Shown piece by piece: positions 16,110 through 25,386 of a stretch of DNA of 64,000 bases (the first letter of the stretch is position 1; every line of letters begins with the position of its first letter). The notes under the pieces were generated by a model. That model was not told the DNA's origin. It searched no databases and saw only the letters and a program-made list of their open reading frames with translations. This stretch comes from Clostridium sp. UBA699 (GTDB lineage Bacteria > Bacillota > Clostridia > Clostridiales > Clostridiaceae), in NCBI GenBank assembly GCA_002298915.1, contig DBML01000011.1, positions 1 through 64,000 on the forward strand, read 5' to 3'. The position numbers and the translations under genes were made by a program.

Positions 16110-18767
16110 TTAGTACATAATCAAACAAATATCTTTATCCTGCGATGAAAACAGTCTTCCCCAAGTTATGTCACCTACTATGCCATCAGCTGCTATCCCC
16201 TCATTCCTTTGGAAGCTCAAGACTGCCGTCTTTGTCTTTTGCCCAAAGATGCCGTCAACTGCCAGAATGTATCCCTTTTGGTTCAGCGCTTGCTGCAGCT
16301 CTTTTACAGCTGTCCCGGCACTCCCCTGCATCAGAGAAGTTCTGCTATATTCCTTGCAGGAGCATCCGAACAACTTGCCCCATGTTACAGGGCCAACTAT
16401 TCCGTCTACAGCTATGATCTGGCTACTCTGGAACTTAATTACAGCCGCTTTTGTCTTTGGCCCGAAGATGCCGTCGACCGCGAGAACGTACCCTTCTTTG
16501 TTGAGCTCCTGCTGCAGTTCCTTGACTGCTCTTCCGGAGCTCCCAACCTTCAACAGTCCCGGATATGCAATGCATCTTTCACCGGTGCCGCACTGCGTTT
16601 TGTCATGGTCTCTTTGTTCATCCCTTGATTCATCATCAGTATGCTTTGCCGTCCACTTTGCATGCAGTGTGATGTCAGCCGTTATAGCTGTATTTGCAAA
16701 GTCAAAAATGTTTTCAAAGGTATTGTCATCCGTGTACCACCCTGCAAAAATGTATCCGGATTTTGTTGGCGGCGGAGCCGGTTCGTTTATTTTTGTGCCG
16801 CAGCTTGCGGTTACTGAAGCAACCGCTGAACCTCCGTTTGGATCAAAGGTCACTATGCAGTCTGTAGGCGCTGCCGTATCTCTTGTAACAATAACAGTGT
16901 ATGTCTCCGTTGTTGCCCCGTCCTGCGCAGTTACAACAACGTTGATCGTGTTGCTGCCAACGTTTAAGCTTATCGGTCCTGACGGATTTCCGCTTGCAAC
17001 GGTCACATCATTGACTTTGACAGCAGCACTTCCGTTGTTTGTTGTTGGCGCCACAGTGATGCTGCTTGTTCCATACGGCACGCTTGCTGAATATGCGAAG
17101 GTTCCTTGTGCAAATGCAGGTGTCAGCGTTCCGAAGCTGAGGCTCAGACCTGACAGCGTTGCATCTGTTGATGGCGCTTCATTTCTTGTAACATCTAAAG
17201 TGTATGTCTGGGTCGTTGTTCCGTCCTGTGCTGTTACATCAACGTTTATTGTGTTGGTTCCCACATTCAGGCTTATAGGCTCTGACGGACTTCCGCTCGA
17301 AACAGGCAAGCCGTTGACCTCAACTGTTGCATTGCTGTTGTTTGTTGTCGGCGTCACCGTGATGCTGCCTGTACTGTACGGCACGCTTGCTGTGTATGCA
17401 GAGGTTCCCCCGTCGAATGCAGGGGTCAACGTTCCGCTGCTCAGGCTCAGCCCTGACAGCGTTGCATCAGTTGAAGCTCTCAGTCTCCAGTATGACTTTG
17501 AAGCATCTGAAGTTTTATCTAGATCGAATGATCCGTCGCTTATAACAAAACTGCCGTCATCACTTCTGCTTGATGTGATGACAGGGGTGATGAATCCAGG
17601 TAGGTTCCCGTTCAGATCCAGTTCAAAATCCCCTGTTACAACACCATTTATGTTTACGCTGTATGTAGATGGATATAGCTTGACTTTACCGCCTTCTGTT
17701 GTAGGTGTTCCCCCTGTGGTTGTTACCGGCATATTAATGTCTCCGTTTACAACGGATATGCTTCCGCTATCGAGTATAAGCGTCTGCCCGCTGACGCCGC
17801 CGTTAGCAGCAATCTCCCCACCATTTACGATAAGGTTGCCTGTGCTAGTGTCAATAGCAGTTCCCCATACCCAATTCTTAGCTACATCGAGTATACCTCC
17901 GTTGACAGTAACGCTGCTCCCGCTCCCTACTGCCATAGCAGTCGAGTAATTTGATCTCAGATATACCGAACCTCCGTTTATTGCTATATTGTTTCCGGTG
18001 TACATGGCTGCAACATAGCTGGTCCAACCTGTGCTTACGCTTCCTCCATTTATGGTTATATCGCCGCAGTTACAGCCTATGCCGAAGGTTGAGACATCTG
18101 TCGGAATTGCTGATACAATACCGCCGTTTATGGTTATGTCGCCGAAGCTTCCGCCTCCGCCGCATCCGATAACCGCACCAGTCTGACCTGTGTAGTCACC
18201 GTAGACTTCTACAATTCCGCTGTTGATTACAAGATTCCCTCCTGCACCATATGTAGGCCCTCCGAGGCCGGCAGCATAGCAGTCTGATCCTGCCCCCCAT
18301 ACCTCAAGATCTGCTGTTGTGTCACCGGTTTCTGCCGATATTCTCAAAGTGGCGTTCTGTCTTATCTGTATTCCAGGATTTGCTCCGCCGCTTACCTGAC
18401 TAATAAACACATTGCTTGTGCCATCCTTCAAAACCAGATCCACAATTCCTGTCCCGGCCAGAATGTCCATTGCGCAGCCGCTTGTGCTGATGTTCACATT
18501 TTCAACCATTACGGTCGCTGATATGTTCGGATTAACAACAATCCTGTTGTTCGTTTCAGTACCTGTTCCGTATATTCGGTAATTGCCCGGCGCAGTAATT
18601 GTAAGTGTCGGCGAGGCAAAGGTCCACCCGCTGCCGGTTCCTGTGCCTGCTTCGATGTCAAATTCTCCATCGTAAGCACCGTTTGCGTATACTCTCGGTT
18701 GTCCGCCTCCGAGGATTGTGAAAAACATTATCGCAATGATCATCCAGGACAATGCTTTTTTTGGCAT
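16110..18767 (-). CDS. Large secreted protein: beta-helix-like region, two cadherin-like domains, InlB-type repeat, two peptidoglycan-binding domains
   Basis: An 885-residue exported protein. A signal peptide (residues 1-28, cleavage near VYANG) is followed by a long repetitive region with INGG/NGGSV motifs (about 150-360) like a right-handed beta-helix. Two ~90-residue cadherin-like beta-sandwich repeats (DATLSGLSLSSGTLTPAF...TQTYTLDVTR and the next copy) follow, then an InlB/List-Bact repeat (VTFDPNGG...GYIFAGWYTDD). Two peptidoglycan-binding type 1 domains (VKELQQELNKEGY...GIVGPVTWGKLF and copy 2) close the protein. It should be held in the cell wall as an adhesin or scaffold. AAAGGAGGG precedes the ATG. 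It lies directly upstream of the duplicated-beta-domain gene. Confidence 0.85.
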   Translation of the reverse strand: MPKKALSWMIIAIMFFTILGGGQPRVYANGAYDGEFDIEAGTGTGSGWTFASPTLTITAPGNYRIYGTGTETNNRIVVNPNISATVMVENVNISTSGCAMDILAGTGIVDLVLKDGTSNVFISQVSGGANPGIQIRQNATLRISAETGDTTADLEVWGAGSDCYAAGLGGPTYGAGGNLVINSGIVEVYGDYTGQTGAVIGCGGGGSFGDITINGGIVSAIPTDVSTFGIGCNCGDITINGGSVSTGWTSYVAAMYTGNNIAINGGSVYLRSNYSTAMAVGSGSSVTVNGGILDVAKNWVWGTAIDTSTGNLIVNGGEIAANGGVSGQTLILDSGSISVVNGDINMPVTTTGGTPTTEGGKVKLYPSTYSVNINGVVTGDFELDLNGNLPGFITPVITSSRSDDGSFVISDGSFDLDKTSDASKSYWRLRASTDATLSGLSLSSGTLTPAFDGGTSAYTASVPYSTGSITVTPTTNNSNATVEVNGLPVSSGSPSEPISLNVGTNTINVDVTAQDGTTTQTYTLDVTRNEAPSTDATLSGLSLSFGTLTPAFAQGTFAYSASVPYGTSSITVAPTTNNGSAAVKVNDVTVASGNPSGPISLNVGSNTINVVVTAQDGATTETYTVIVTRDTAAPTDCIVTFDPNGGSAVASVTASCGTKINEPAPPPTKSGYIFAGWYTDDNTFENIFDFANTAITADITLHAKWTAKHTDDESRDEQRDHDKTQCGTGERCIAYPGLLKVGSSGRAVKELQQELNKEGYVLAVDGIFGPKTKAAVIKFQSSQIIAVDGIVGPVTWGKLFGCSCKEYSRTSLMQGSAGTAVKELQQALNQKGYILAVDGIFGQKTKTAVLSFQRNEGIAADGIVGDITWGRLFSSQDKDICLIMY

Positions 18768-18863
18768 TTTGATCCCTCCTTTTTGATTGATTCTTTTCTG
18801 TCATAGAATCATCGATACACTATTCCCCCATAACCCCCTTGCTTGATTCGCATCTTTCCATTA

Positions 18864-18892
18864 ATATTATCGCAAAATTCAAACATTTTCAA
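18864..18892 (-). promoter_or_regulatory. Promoter of the secreted-protein gene
   Basis: On the minus strand TTGAAA (18887-18892) is 17 bp from TAATAT (18864-18869), about 95 bp before the start of the gene. Confidence 0.6.
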
Positions 18893-18904
18893 CAGTTTTC
18901 AGAT

Positions 18905-18934
18905 TAGAAAAACCACGGCGGCTGCCGTGGTTTC
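18905..18934 (-). terminator. Terminator of the trp operon
   Basis: A 10-bp stem (AAACCACGGC/GCCGTGGTTT, 18910-18933) lies 4 bp after the trpA stop and is followed on the minus strand by TTCTAATCT. Confidence 0.8.
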
Positions 18935-18937
18935 TTC

Positions 18938-19735
18938 TCAACTGCCTGTCAATGCTTTTTTAATCTCTGCGACGAATTTTGCCGCTTCTGCCACAGCCTG
19001 ACTGCCGTTTTCCGCCCCTGCGATCTTCTTTATGACCGCGCTGCCTACTATGACTGCATCGCAGTGGTCCTTGTACTTCCTTGCCATTTCAGGTCCCGAT
19101 ATTCCGAAGCCCAGCGCCTTTGGCATGCCGGTGTACTGGGAAACTATGTCCATGTAGCTGCTGATGTCCGTACCTATGTCCTGCCTTATGCCGGTGACGC
19201 CGTTGGTCGAGACGCAGTACACGAATCCCTTGCCTTCCTCCGTTATCTTCCTTATCCTGTCCTTCGAGGTTGGCGCTACCAGCGGTATGAGGTAGACGCC
19301 GTACCTGCCGGCGATTTCCAGCATCTCCTTCCTCTCCTCTATGGGCAGGTCCGGTATTATCAGCCCGTCCATGCCCGCCTCGCTGCACTCTCTGAGGAAC
19401 CTTTCCATGCCGTACCTCAGGATCGAATTGTAGTACACGAGGTAGACCAGTGGCACCTGGCTGCTCTTCCTTATCTGCCTGACGGTGTCCATTATGCCCG
19501 ATATCTTCGCCCCGGCCCTGAGCGCCCTGTTCGAGGATTCCTGTATGACCACGCCGTCCGCCAAAGGGTCGGAGTACGGTATCCCCAGCTCTATTATGTC
19601 TGCGCCCGCCTTCTCCATGGCCAGGACGAGCTCCGCGGTCGTCCTTAGGTCCGGGTCGCCTGCGGTCACGAACGGTATCATCGCCTTTTCGTTATTTTCC
19701 CTGAGTTCCTTAAACTTCTTGTCTATCCTGTTCAT
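18938..19735 (-). CDS. trpA: Tryptophan synthase alpha chain
   Basis: A 265-residue TIM barrel of normal TrpA length. Family signatures are present: MIPFVTAGDPDLRTTAELVL, GADIIELGIPYSDPLADGVVIQ (catalytic Glu within ELGIPYSDP, and the PYSDP Asp), GMDGLIIPDLPIEE, VSTNGVTG and GFGIS near the phosphate site. It cleaves indole-3-glycerol phosphate to indole and glyceraldehyde 3-phosphate and channels indole to TrpB. AGAGGTG precedes the ATG, 20 bp after the trpB stop. It is the last gene of trpEGDCFBA before the operon terminator. Confidence 0.97.
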   Translation of the reverse strand: MNRIDKKFKELRENNEKAMIPFVTAGDPDLRTTAELVLAMEKAGADIIELGIPYSDPLADGVVIQESSNRALRAGAKISGIMDTVRQIRKSSQVPLVYLVYYNSILRYGMERFLRECSEAGMDGLIIPDLPIEERKEMLEIAGRYGVYLIPLVAPTSKDRIRKITEEGKGFVYCVSTNGVTGIRQDIGTDISSYMDIVSQYTGMPKALGFGISGPEMARKYKDHCDAVIVGSAVIKKIAGAENGSQAVAEAAKFVAEIKKALTGS

Positions 19736-19755
19736 CCTTGTTACACCTCTTTCCT

Positions 19756-20925
19756 CTATATTTTAAGGAGACTGGCTATTGTGTCCACATCCTTGTCACC
19801 TCTGCCCGAAAGGTTGACCACGACTATCTCCTCGCCAGGCAGCCCTGGTGCGAGCTTTATGGCTTCCGCAAGTGCATGGGCGCTCTCTATCGCCGGTATT
19901 ATACCTTCGGTGGCGCAGAGCTCCATGAATGCGTCAACAGCTTCGGAATCAGTCACAGGAACGTACTTCGCCCTTCCCGTCTCCCTCAGGTGCGCGTGCT
20001 CCGGCCCTATGCCGGGGTAGTCAAGCCCTGCTGATATCGAGTAGACCGGCATTATCTGGCCGTCGTCGTCCTGAAGCAGGTAGGTCATCATACCGTGTAG
20101 GACCCCCATCGATCCCTTCGCCATCGTGGCAGCGTGCATGTCCGTGTCAACGCCGTGGCCCGCTGCCTCGACGCCCGTGAGCGCAACCTCCTTGTCCTCA
20201 ATGAACGGGTAGAAAGCGCCTATGCAGTTGCTTCCCCCTCCGACGCAGGCGATTATGTGGTCTGGAAGCCTTCCCTCCTTTTCCAGGATCTGCTGCTTGA
20301 TCTCGTCGCCTATGACCCTCTGGAAGTCCCTGACCATGGTAGGGTACGGATGCGGCCCAACGGCCGACCCTATGATGTAGAAGGTGTCGTCTATGTTTTC
20401 GACCCAGTTCCTCATCGCCTCGTTGACGGCGTCCTTGAGCGTGCCCGTGCCCGACGTTACTGAGGTGACCTTTGCCCCCAGCATCCTCATCCTTACCACG
20501 TTCAGGGCCTGCCTGTGAATGTCCTCCTCGCCCATGAAAACCTCGCATTCCATGCCGAACATTGCAGCAGCCGTTGCAGTCGCCACGCCGTGCTGGCCTG
20601 CGCCAGTCTCGGCTATGACCCTCTTCTTGCCCATCCTCCTGGCTAGCAGAGCCTGTCCCAGGGCGTTGTTAATCTTGTGGGCACCGGTGTGGTTTAGGTC
20701 TTCCCTCTTGAGGTATAGCTTCGCCCCGCCGAGTTTTTTTGTCAGGTTTTCAGCGTAATAGAGCGGCGTCTGCCTTCCGCAGTACTCCCTCAGATAGTAC
20801 CTGTACTCCGACATGAAGCTTTCGTCCCTTGCCGCTTTTTCGTATTCCTCCTCCAACTCTATCAGCACGTTCATTATCGTCTCAGGGGCGTACTGCCCAC
20901 CAAATTTCCCGAATCTTCCGTTCAT
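19756..20925 (-). CDS. trpB: Tryptophan synthase beta chain
   Basis: The 389-residue PLP enzyme starts MNGRFGKFGGQYAPETIMN. It has the PLP-lysine motif REDLNHTGAHKINNALGQA and the glycine-rich phosphate loop CVGGGSNCIG. It condenses indole with serine to make tryptophan. I use the start at 20925, because a longer in-frame reading adds 31 non-homologous residues from within trpF. The chosen ATG overlaps the trpF stop (ATGA), with GTGAGG upstream, a typical translational coupling. This is a TrpB1-type enzyme paired with TrpA. Confidence 0.97.
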   Translation of the reverse strand: MNGRFGKFGGQYAPETIMNVLIELEEEYEKAARDESFMSEYRYYLREYCGRQTPLYYAENLTKKLGGAKLYLKREDLNHTGAHKINNALGQALLARRMGKKRVIAETGAGQHGVATATAAAMFGMECEVFMGEEDIHRQALNVVRMRMLGAKVTSVTSGTGTLKDAVNEAMRNWVENIDDTFYIIGSAVGPHPYPTMVRDFQRVIGDEIKQQILEKEGRLPDHIIACVGGGSNCIGAFYPFIEDKEVALTGVEAAGHGVDTDMHAATMAKGSMGVLHGMMTYLLQDDDGQIMPVYSISAGLDYPGIGPEHAHLRETGRAKYVPVTDSEAVDAFMELCATEGIIPAIESAHALAEAIKLAPGLPGEEIVVVNLSGRGDKDVDTIASLLKI

Positions 20926-21545
20926 CTTGTTTTCCTCACTTTCTCTATAAACTCTTTTATCTTTTCGTAGCTTTTGTTTCCCTTTTCCTCGACCCCGCTC
21001 GAGACGTCCACCGCCCAAGGCTGAACGGCTGCTATCGCCTCCCCGACGTTGCCGGGGTTCAGCCCTCCTGCCAGGATGATATTCCTGTTCGCATCAATGC
21101 TTCCCGCTATGCTCCAGTCGAAGCTTGTGCCGCTGCCTCCGCTTTTCCCGCCGACGCAGGTGTCGAGGAGTACTGCCTCGACGTCCAGGGAGAAGATCTC
21201 CCGGAGCTCGCCGCCGCAGCCTGACCCAGGTTTGATCCCGGCTGCTTTCCAAACCCTGAACCCCCTCAGGGCTTTTATATGCTCGGCCCCTTCGCTGCCG
21301 TGGAGCTGCACAACGTCGAGCCCAAGGTATTCCGCGGTGCGCCTTACCTCTTCTGCGGGCTGGTCCTGGAAGACGCCCACCCTCGCTATCCTCTTGTCCA
21401 GCGAGCCTATCAGCGCAAGCGCCTCCGCGGCCCCTACCTGCCTCCTGCTCCTTGCGAATACGAAACCGGCATAGTCCGGGAGAAGGCTGTTCAGGAATGC
21501 CACGTCTTCCATGCGCTTTACGCCGCATATCTTTATCTTTGCCAT
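20922..21545 (-). CDS. trpF: Phosphoribosylanthranilate isomerase
   Basis: A 207-residue TIM barrel starting MAKIKICGVKRMEDVAFLN; the catalytic Cys is in KICGVKR. The conserved VGVFQDQPAEEV, LGLDVVQLHGSE and the C-terminal LAGGLNPGNV and VDVSSGVEEKGNKS (general-acid Asp and phosphate site) are intact. It converts N-(5'-phosphoribosyl)anthranilate to CdRP. It sits between trpC (4 bp gap) and trpB (ATGA overlap) in the operon. Confidence 0.96.
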   Translation of the reverse strand: MAKIKICGVKRMEDVAFLNSLLPDYAGFVFARSRRQVGAAEALALIGSLDKRIARVGVFQDQPAEEVRRTAEYLGLDVVQLHGSEGAEHIKALRGFRVWKAAGIKPGSGCGGELREIFSLDVEAVLLDTCVGGKSGGSGTSFDWSIAGSIDANRNIILAGGLNPGNVGEAIAAVQPWAVDVSSGVEEKGNKSYEKIKEFIEKVRKTR

Positions 21546-21549
21546 GACG

Positions 21550-22326
21550 TCAGCCTCTCGACCTTTCGATGAACTCCGCGATAGCTGCGGGCTCGTCCAG
21601 CTTCTTCATCAGGGTTTCGCCTATAAGGACGGCATCCACGCCGAGGCTCCTGAGATACCTCACGTCCTCTGCTGTCCGTATGCCGCTTTCCGAAACCTTC
21701 ACTACGCCCCTGGGTATGTGCCTCACAAGCCTCTCCGTGTTCCCCAGGTCCACCTCGAAGGTCCTGAGGTCCCTGTTGTTTATCCCAATAACGCTGCAGC
21801 CCGCGTTGAGTGCCGAGTACATTTCCATGTAGTCGTGCACCTCGGCAAGCACTCCCAGCCCGAGCTCTGCGGCAAGTTCGCTGAACCTTTTCAGCTCCTT
21901 CCCCAGGACTGATGCTATCAGCAGCACCGCGTCGGCACCCATTGCCTTCGACTGGTAGAGCTGGTACTCGTCCACAATGAAGTCCTTCCTGAGGACCGGC
22001 ATGCTGACCGCACCCCTGGCCTGCTCCAGGTAGCTGTCGTCCCCAAGGAAATATTTCCTCTCGGTCAGGACTGAGACGGCGTCCGCGTCCGCCACCTCGT
22101 ATGCCCTCGCTGCCTCCTCAGGGGAGAAGCTTGCACTTATAATACCCTTCGAGGGGGATGCCCGCTTTATCTCGGCGATCACCGACATGCGCCCCCTGTC
22201 CAGCGCACCCTTGAAATCCCTCGCCGCTGTCCTTTCAAGGAGCGGCAGCAGCTCCTCGAAAGGCCTCTCCGCCTTTTCCAGCTCCACCTGCGCTTTCCTG
22301 TGCGCCACTATTTCATCCAGTATCAA
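21550..22326 (-). CDS. trpC: Indole-3-glycerol-phosphate synthase
   Basis: A 258-residue TIM barrel opening MILDEIVAHRKAQVELEKAE. Catalytic elements are clear: SVIAEIKRASPSKG (Lys), FLGDDSYLEQAR, VLRKDFIVDEYQLYQSKAMG, IGINNRDLRTFEVDL and VSESGIRTAEDV. It catalyses ring closure of CdRP to indole-3-glycerol phosphate. The start overlaps the trpD stop (ATGA), so translation is coupled. Confidence 0.97.
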   Translation of the reverse strand: MILDEIVAHRKAQVELEKAERPFEELLPLLERTAARDFKGALDRGRMSVIAEIKRASPSKGIISASFSPEEAARAYEVADADAVSVLTERKYFLGDDSYLEQARGAVSMPVLRKDFIVDEYQLYQSKAMGADAVLLIASVLGKELKRFSELAAELGLGVLAEVHDYMEMYSALNAGCSVIGINNRDLRTFEVDLGNTERLVRHIPRGVVKVSESGIRTAEDVRYLRSLGVDAVLIGETLMKKLDEPAAIAEFIERSRG

Positions 22327-23351
22327 CTTTCTCTCCTCCTCACCGCTTCGCCGTACTCCACGAGCTCCCTGAGCTTCTTCAGCGCTGCTCCCGAATCTAT
22401 AATACTCTCTGCGATACCTACGCCTTCCCTTATGCTTTCGCAGGCGTTGCCAACGTATAGCGCCGCTGCGCTGTTTATAACCACGATGTCCCTCTTTGGC
22501 CCCTTCGCGCCTTCGAGAACCTCGGTGATAACCTGCGCGTTCTCCCGGGCGCTTCCGCCCATGATGTCACTTGGCGAAGCCATTGCTATGCCAAAATCCT
22601 CAGGGCTAATCTCGTAGTCGAGCACCCTTCCGTCCCTGACCTCGCTCACGTAGGTCGAGGTGGTCGTCGTGATCTCGTCCAGGCCATCACCGCCGCACAC
22701 GACAAGGGCTTTTTCGCAGCCGAGGTTGAGAAGGACGTTCGCCAGGGTGCTGGTCAGACCCCTGTCGTAGACGCCGAGTATCTGGCCTTTGACGAAGCCG
22801 GGGTTCGTGAGCGGCCCCAGGATGTTGAATATTGTCCTTACTCCCAGGGACTTCCTCGTGCCGGCAACGTTCTTCATAGCCTGGTGGTACTTCTGTGCGA
22901 AAAGGAAGGCCATCCCCTTCTCGTCTATGCATTCGCCTGCGTCCTCCGCGCTCAGCTCGATGTTAAGGCCGAGCTCTGCAAGCACGTCTGCGCTGCCGCT
23001 TCTGCTCGACACAGCCCGATTTCCGTGCTTGGCCACTTTCACACCAGCTGCTGCAGCCACAAGAGCGACGGCAGTGGAAACGTTGAAGGTTTTTCCGCCG
23101 TCTCCGCCCGTCCCGCAGGTATCTATTACGTAGCCCGACCTGGGCATTACTCTGGTCGCGTTGTCCCTCATCGCCCTTGCGCAGCCCGTTATCTCCTCTA
23201 TCTTCTCGCCCTTCATCGACAGCCCCACAAGGAAAGCCCCTATCTGCGACTCCGTGCCTCCGCCCTTCATCATCTGGTCCATGGCACCGTAGGCTTCGGC
23301 CTCGCTCAGGTCCTGACCGGCCACTATCTTCTTAATTGCTTCCTGCAACAT
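22323..23351 (-). CDS. trpD: Anthranilate phosphoribosyltransferase
   Basis: The 342-residue protein has the TrpD signature VIDTCGTGGDGGKTFNVSTA, the PRPP/Mg site KHGNRAVSSRSGSADVLAELG and the Asp-Glu pair within GGDGLDEITTTTSTYV. It transfers phosphoribose from PRPP to anthranilate. It is a stand-alone enzyme, not fused to TrpG. Its start has AAAGGAGG and overlaps the end of trpG by 20 nt; its stop overlaps trpC. Confidence 0.97.
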   Translation of the reverse strand: MLQEAIKKIVAGQDLSEAEAYGAMDQMMKGGGTESQIGAFLVGLSMKGEKIEEITGCARAMRDNATRVMPRSGYVIDTCGTGGDGGKTFNVSTAVALVAAAAGVKVAKHGNRAVSSRSGSADVLAELGLNIELSAEDAGECIDEKGMAFLFAQKYHQAMKNVAGTRKSLGVRTIFNILGPLTNPGFVKGQILGVYDRGLTSTLANVLLNLGCEKALVVCGGDGLDEITTTTSTYVSEVRDGRVLDYEISPEDFGIAMASPSDIMGGSARENAQVITEVLEGAKGPKRDIVVINSAAALYVGNACESIREGVGIAESIIDSGAALKKLRELVEYGEAVRRRES

Positions 23352-23922
23352 GACAAACCTCCTTTAAAAAATTGTTGATTATGTCCTTTCCCCTTTCGGT
23401 GAATATGGACTCGGGGTGGAACTGGACGCCGTAAACGTCGTAATCCCTGTGCTTGAGGGCCATTATGGCTCCGTCGTCGAGGCTCCTCGCCTTGACGATC
23501 AGCTCATCCGGCAGGGTCTCGTCCTCCACCACCAGCGAGTGGTACCTCATCACCCTCGTTTCAGCCTCCACACCCTTGAAGAGGACGTCGCCCTCATGCC
23601 GTATCAGGGATGTCTTTCCGTGCCGGGCAACCCCAGCCCTTACCACGCTGCCGCTGTACGCGCAGCCTATGGCCTGGTGGCCAAGGCATATCCCGAGGAT
23701 TGGTATGCTTCCTCCCAGCTCCCTGACAAGGTCGACGCATATGCCTGCCCTTTCAGGGACTCCCGGCCCCGGAGATAGTATTATGCCTTCAGGGGCCAGC
23801 TCCCTTATCTCATCGATGCTTATCTCGTCGTTCCTTGCAACCCTAATGTCGCCGCAGGTCTCTCCCGCGTACTGGCAGAGGTTGTAGGTGAAGCTATCGT
23901 AGTTGTCTATGACAAGGATCAT
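23332..23922 (-). CDS. trpG: Anthranilate synthase glutamine amidotransferase subunit
   Basis: A 196-residue class I amidotransferase. The nucleophile Cys is in ILGICLGHQAIG and the His-Glu pair in GVQFHPESIFTE; the oxyanion loop LSPGPGVPERAG is present. It supplies ammonia to TrpE for anthranilate synthesis. In many Firmicutes this protein is shared with para-aminobenzoate synthase; no pab gene is in this window. Its ATG directly follows the trpE stop (TGAATG), indicating tight coupling. Confidence 0.96.
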   Translation of the reverse strand: MILVIDNYDSFTYNLCQYAGETCGDIRVARNDEISIDEIRELAPEGIILSPGPGVPERAGICVDLVRELGGSIPILGICLGHQAIGCAYSGSVVRAGVARHGKTSLIRHEGDVLFKGVEAETRVMRYHSLVVEDETLPDELIVKARSLDDGAIMALKHRDYDVYGVQFHPESIFTERGKDIINNFLKEVCHVAGSN

Positions 23923-25353
23923 TCAGATCACCTCCTTAATCGCCATCGCCTTGTTCAGCGTTTCCATGTATTCCGACTCCGGCACGCTGTCGTAAACTAT
24001 CCCTGCCCCCGCCTGAACGTATGCATGCCCTTCCTTGAAAAGTATCGTCCTAATCGCTATGCATGTGTCCATGTTGCCGTTGAAGGAGAAGTAGCCTACT
24101 GCCCCAGCGTATATCCCTCTCTTGCTGTCCTCAAGCTCGTCTATGATCTCCATGGCCCTTATCTTGGGAGCCCCGGAGACGGTCCCGACGGGGAGGCAGG
24201 AGCTCAGGGCATCGAAGCACGTGAGCCCTTTCCTGAGCTTCCCCGAAACCATTGATACTATGTGCATCACATGGGAGTAGAGGTCCACCTCCATGAAGCG
24301 GTCGAGCTTCACGGACCCGTATTCGCTTATCCTGCCTATGTCGTTCCTGCCCAGGTCAACCAGCATCACGTGCTCAGCCCTTTCCTTCTCGTCCTCCAGG
24401 AGCTCCGCCTTCAGCCTCATGTCCTCAGCGCTGTCCTTCCCCCTTTTCCTGGTTCCGGCTATGGGGTTTGTCCTTACCGTGTCCCCGTGCACGGTGACGA
24501 GTGCCTCGGGCGAAGACCCTGCGGCCTGGAAGCCTCCGAAGTCTATGAAGAAAAGGTAGGGCGACGGGTTCTTGGATCTGAGCCTCCTGTAGATATCGAA
24601 GGGCTCAGAGCTTGTCCTGAACTTCAGCCTCTGCGACAGTACCACCTGGAATATGTCCCCGGCCCTGATGTACTCCTTCGCCGAATCCACCATGCCGCAG
24701 TACCTCTCCTTCGACACGTTGGACTGCAGGACCTTGTCCTTGTCAGCCGGCTTTAGCTCGCGCACCGCGCCCCCAGCCTCTGCCTGCCTGCATAGTTCTT
24801 CGAGCTCCGATACCACCTCTCCGTAACTCTCGCTTGCGCCTGGGAATACGTTGAGAACGACCTTCATCCTGTGCTCGAAATGGTCGTAGCATATGAAAGT
24901 TCTGTAGAACATGAGGTGCGCCTCAGGCACCCCGATCTCGTCCTTTCCTGGGCCCGGCAGCCTCTCGTACTGCCTTATGACGTCGTAGCCAACATAGCCC
25001 ACAGCCCCTCCTGTGAAGGGCAGGTTCAGCCCGGCCTCCTCGTAGCCTGCCGCCATATGCTCCCTTACCACATCGAGCACTTTGCCCCTGGATACCCTTT
25101 CTTCACCGGCCTCCCTCACGGTAACCTCTTCCCCCTCGCTCAGGATCTCCTTGTAGGGATCAGCGCCAATGAAGGAGTACCTGCCAATCTCCCTTTCGGA
25201 ATAGACCGTCTCAAGAAGGAATTTCTTATTGCCCCCGAGGCTGTAGAATATTCCTATCGGGGTGAGCTGGTCGGCGTTCACCGTAAGGCATACCGGGAAA
25301 GCTTTGCCACTGCCCTTCAATTTTTCAAACTCTTTTTCTGTCATATTTATCAT
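23923..25353 (-). CDS. trpE: Anthranilate synthase component I
   Basis: A chorismate-binding enzyme of ~476 residues. It has the N-terminal LLES-type inhibitor region around FLLETVYSEREIGRYSFIGAD and the catalytic blocks GDIFQVVLSQRLKF, SPYLFFIDFGGFQAAGSSPE, NPIAGTRKRG, ERAEHVMLVDLGRNDIGRI and LPVGTVSGAPKIRAMEII. It makes anthranilate from chorismate with ammonia from TrpG and is probably feedback-inhibited by Trp. Start ATG 25353 has GAGGTG 6 nt upstream; an ATG at 25374 precedes that box and is less likely. It is the first gene after the Trp T-box leader. Confidence 0.96.
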   Translation of the reverse strand: MINMTEKEFEKLKGSGKAFPVCLTVNADQLTPIGIFYSLGGNKKFLLETVYSEREIGRYSFIGADPYKEILSEGEEVTVREAGEERVSRGKVLDVVREHMAAGYEEAGLNLPFTGGAVGYVGYDVIRQYERLPGPGKDEIGVPEAHLMFYRTFICYDHFEHRMKVVLNVFPGASESYGEVVSELEELCRQAEAGGAVRELKPADKDKVLQSNVSKERYCGMVDSAKEYIRAGDIFQVVLSQRLKFRTSSEPFDIYRRLRSKNPSPYLFFIDFGGFQAAGSSPEALVTVHGDTVRTNPIAGTRKRGKDSAEDMRLKAELLEDEKERAEHVMLVDLGRNDIGRISEYGSVKLDRFMEVDLYSHVMHIVSMVSGKLRKGLTCFDALSSCLPVGTVSGAPKIRAMEIIDELEDSKRGIYAGAVGYFSFNGNMDTCIAIRTILFKEGHAYVQAGAGIVYDSVPESEYMETLNKAMAIKEVI

Positions 25354-25386
25354 CCCATTCACCTCAAAACACATTTTTTTGGAAAC

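Noticed and set aside
16168..17949. 593-codon plus-strand open frame
   Set aside because: It is antisense to the secreted protein gene, whose domains, signal peptide and ribosome site are clear; the antisense product has no recognisable features.
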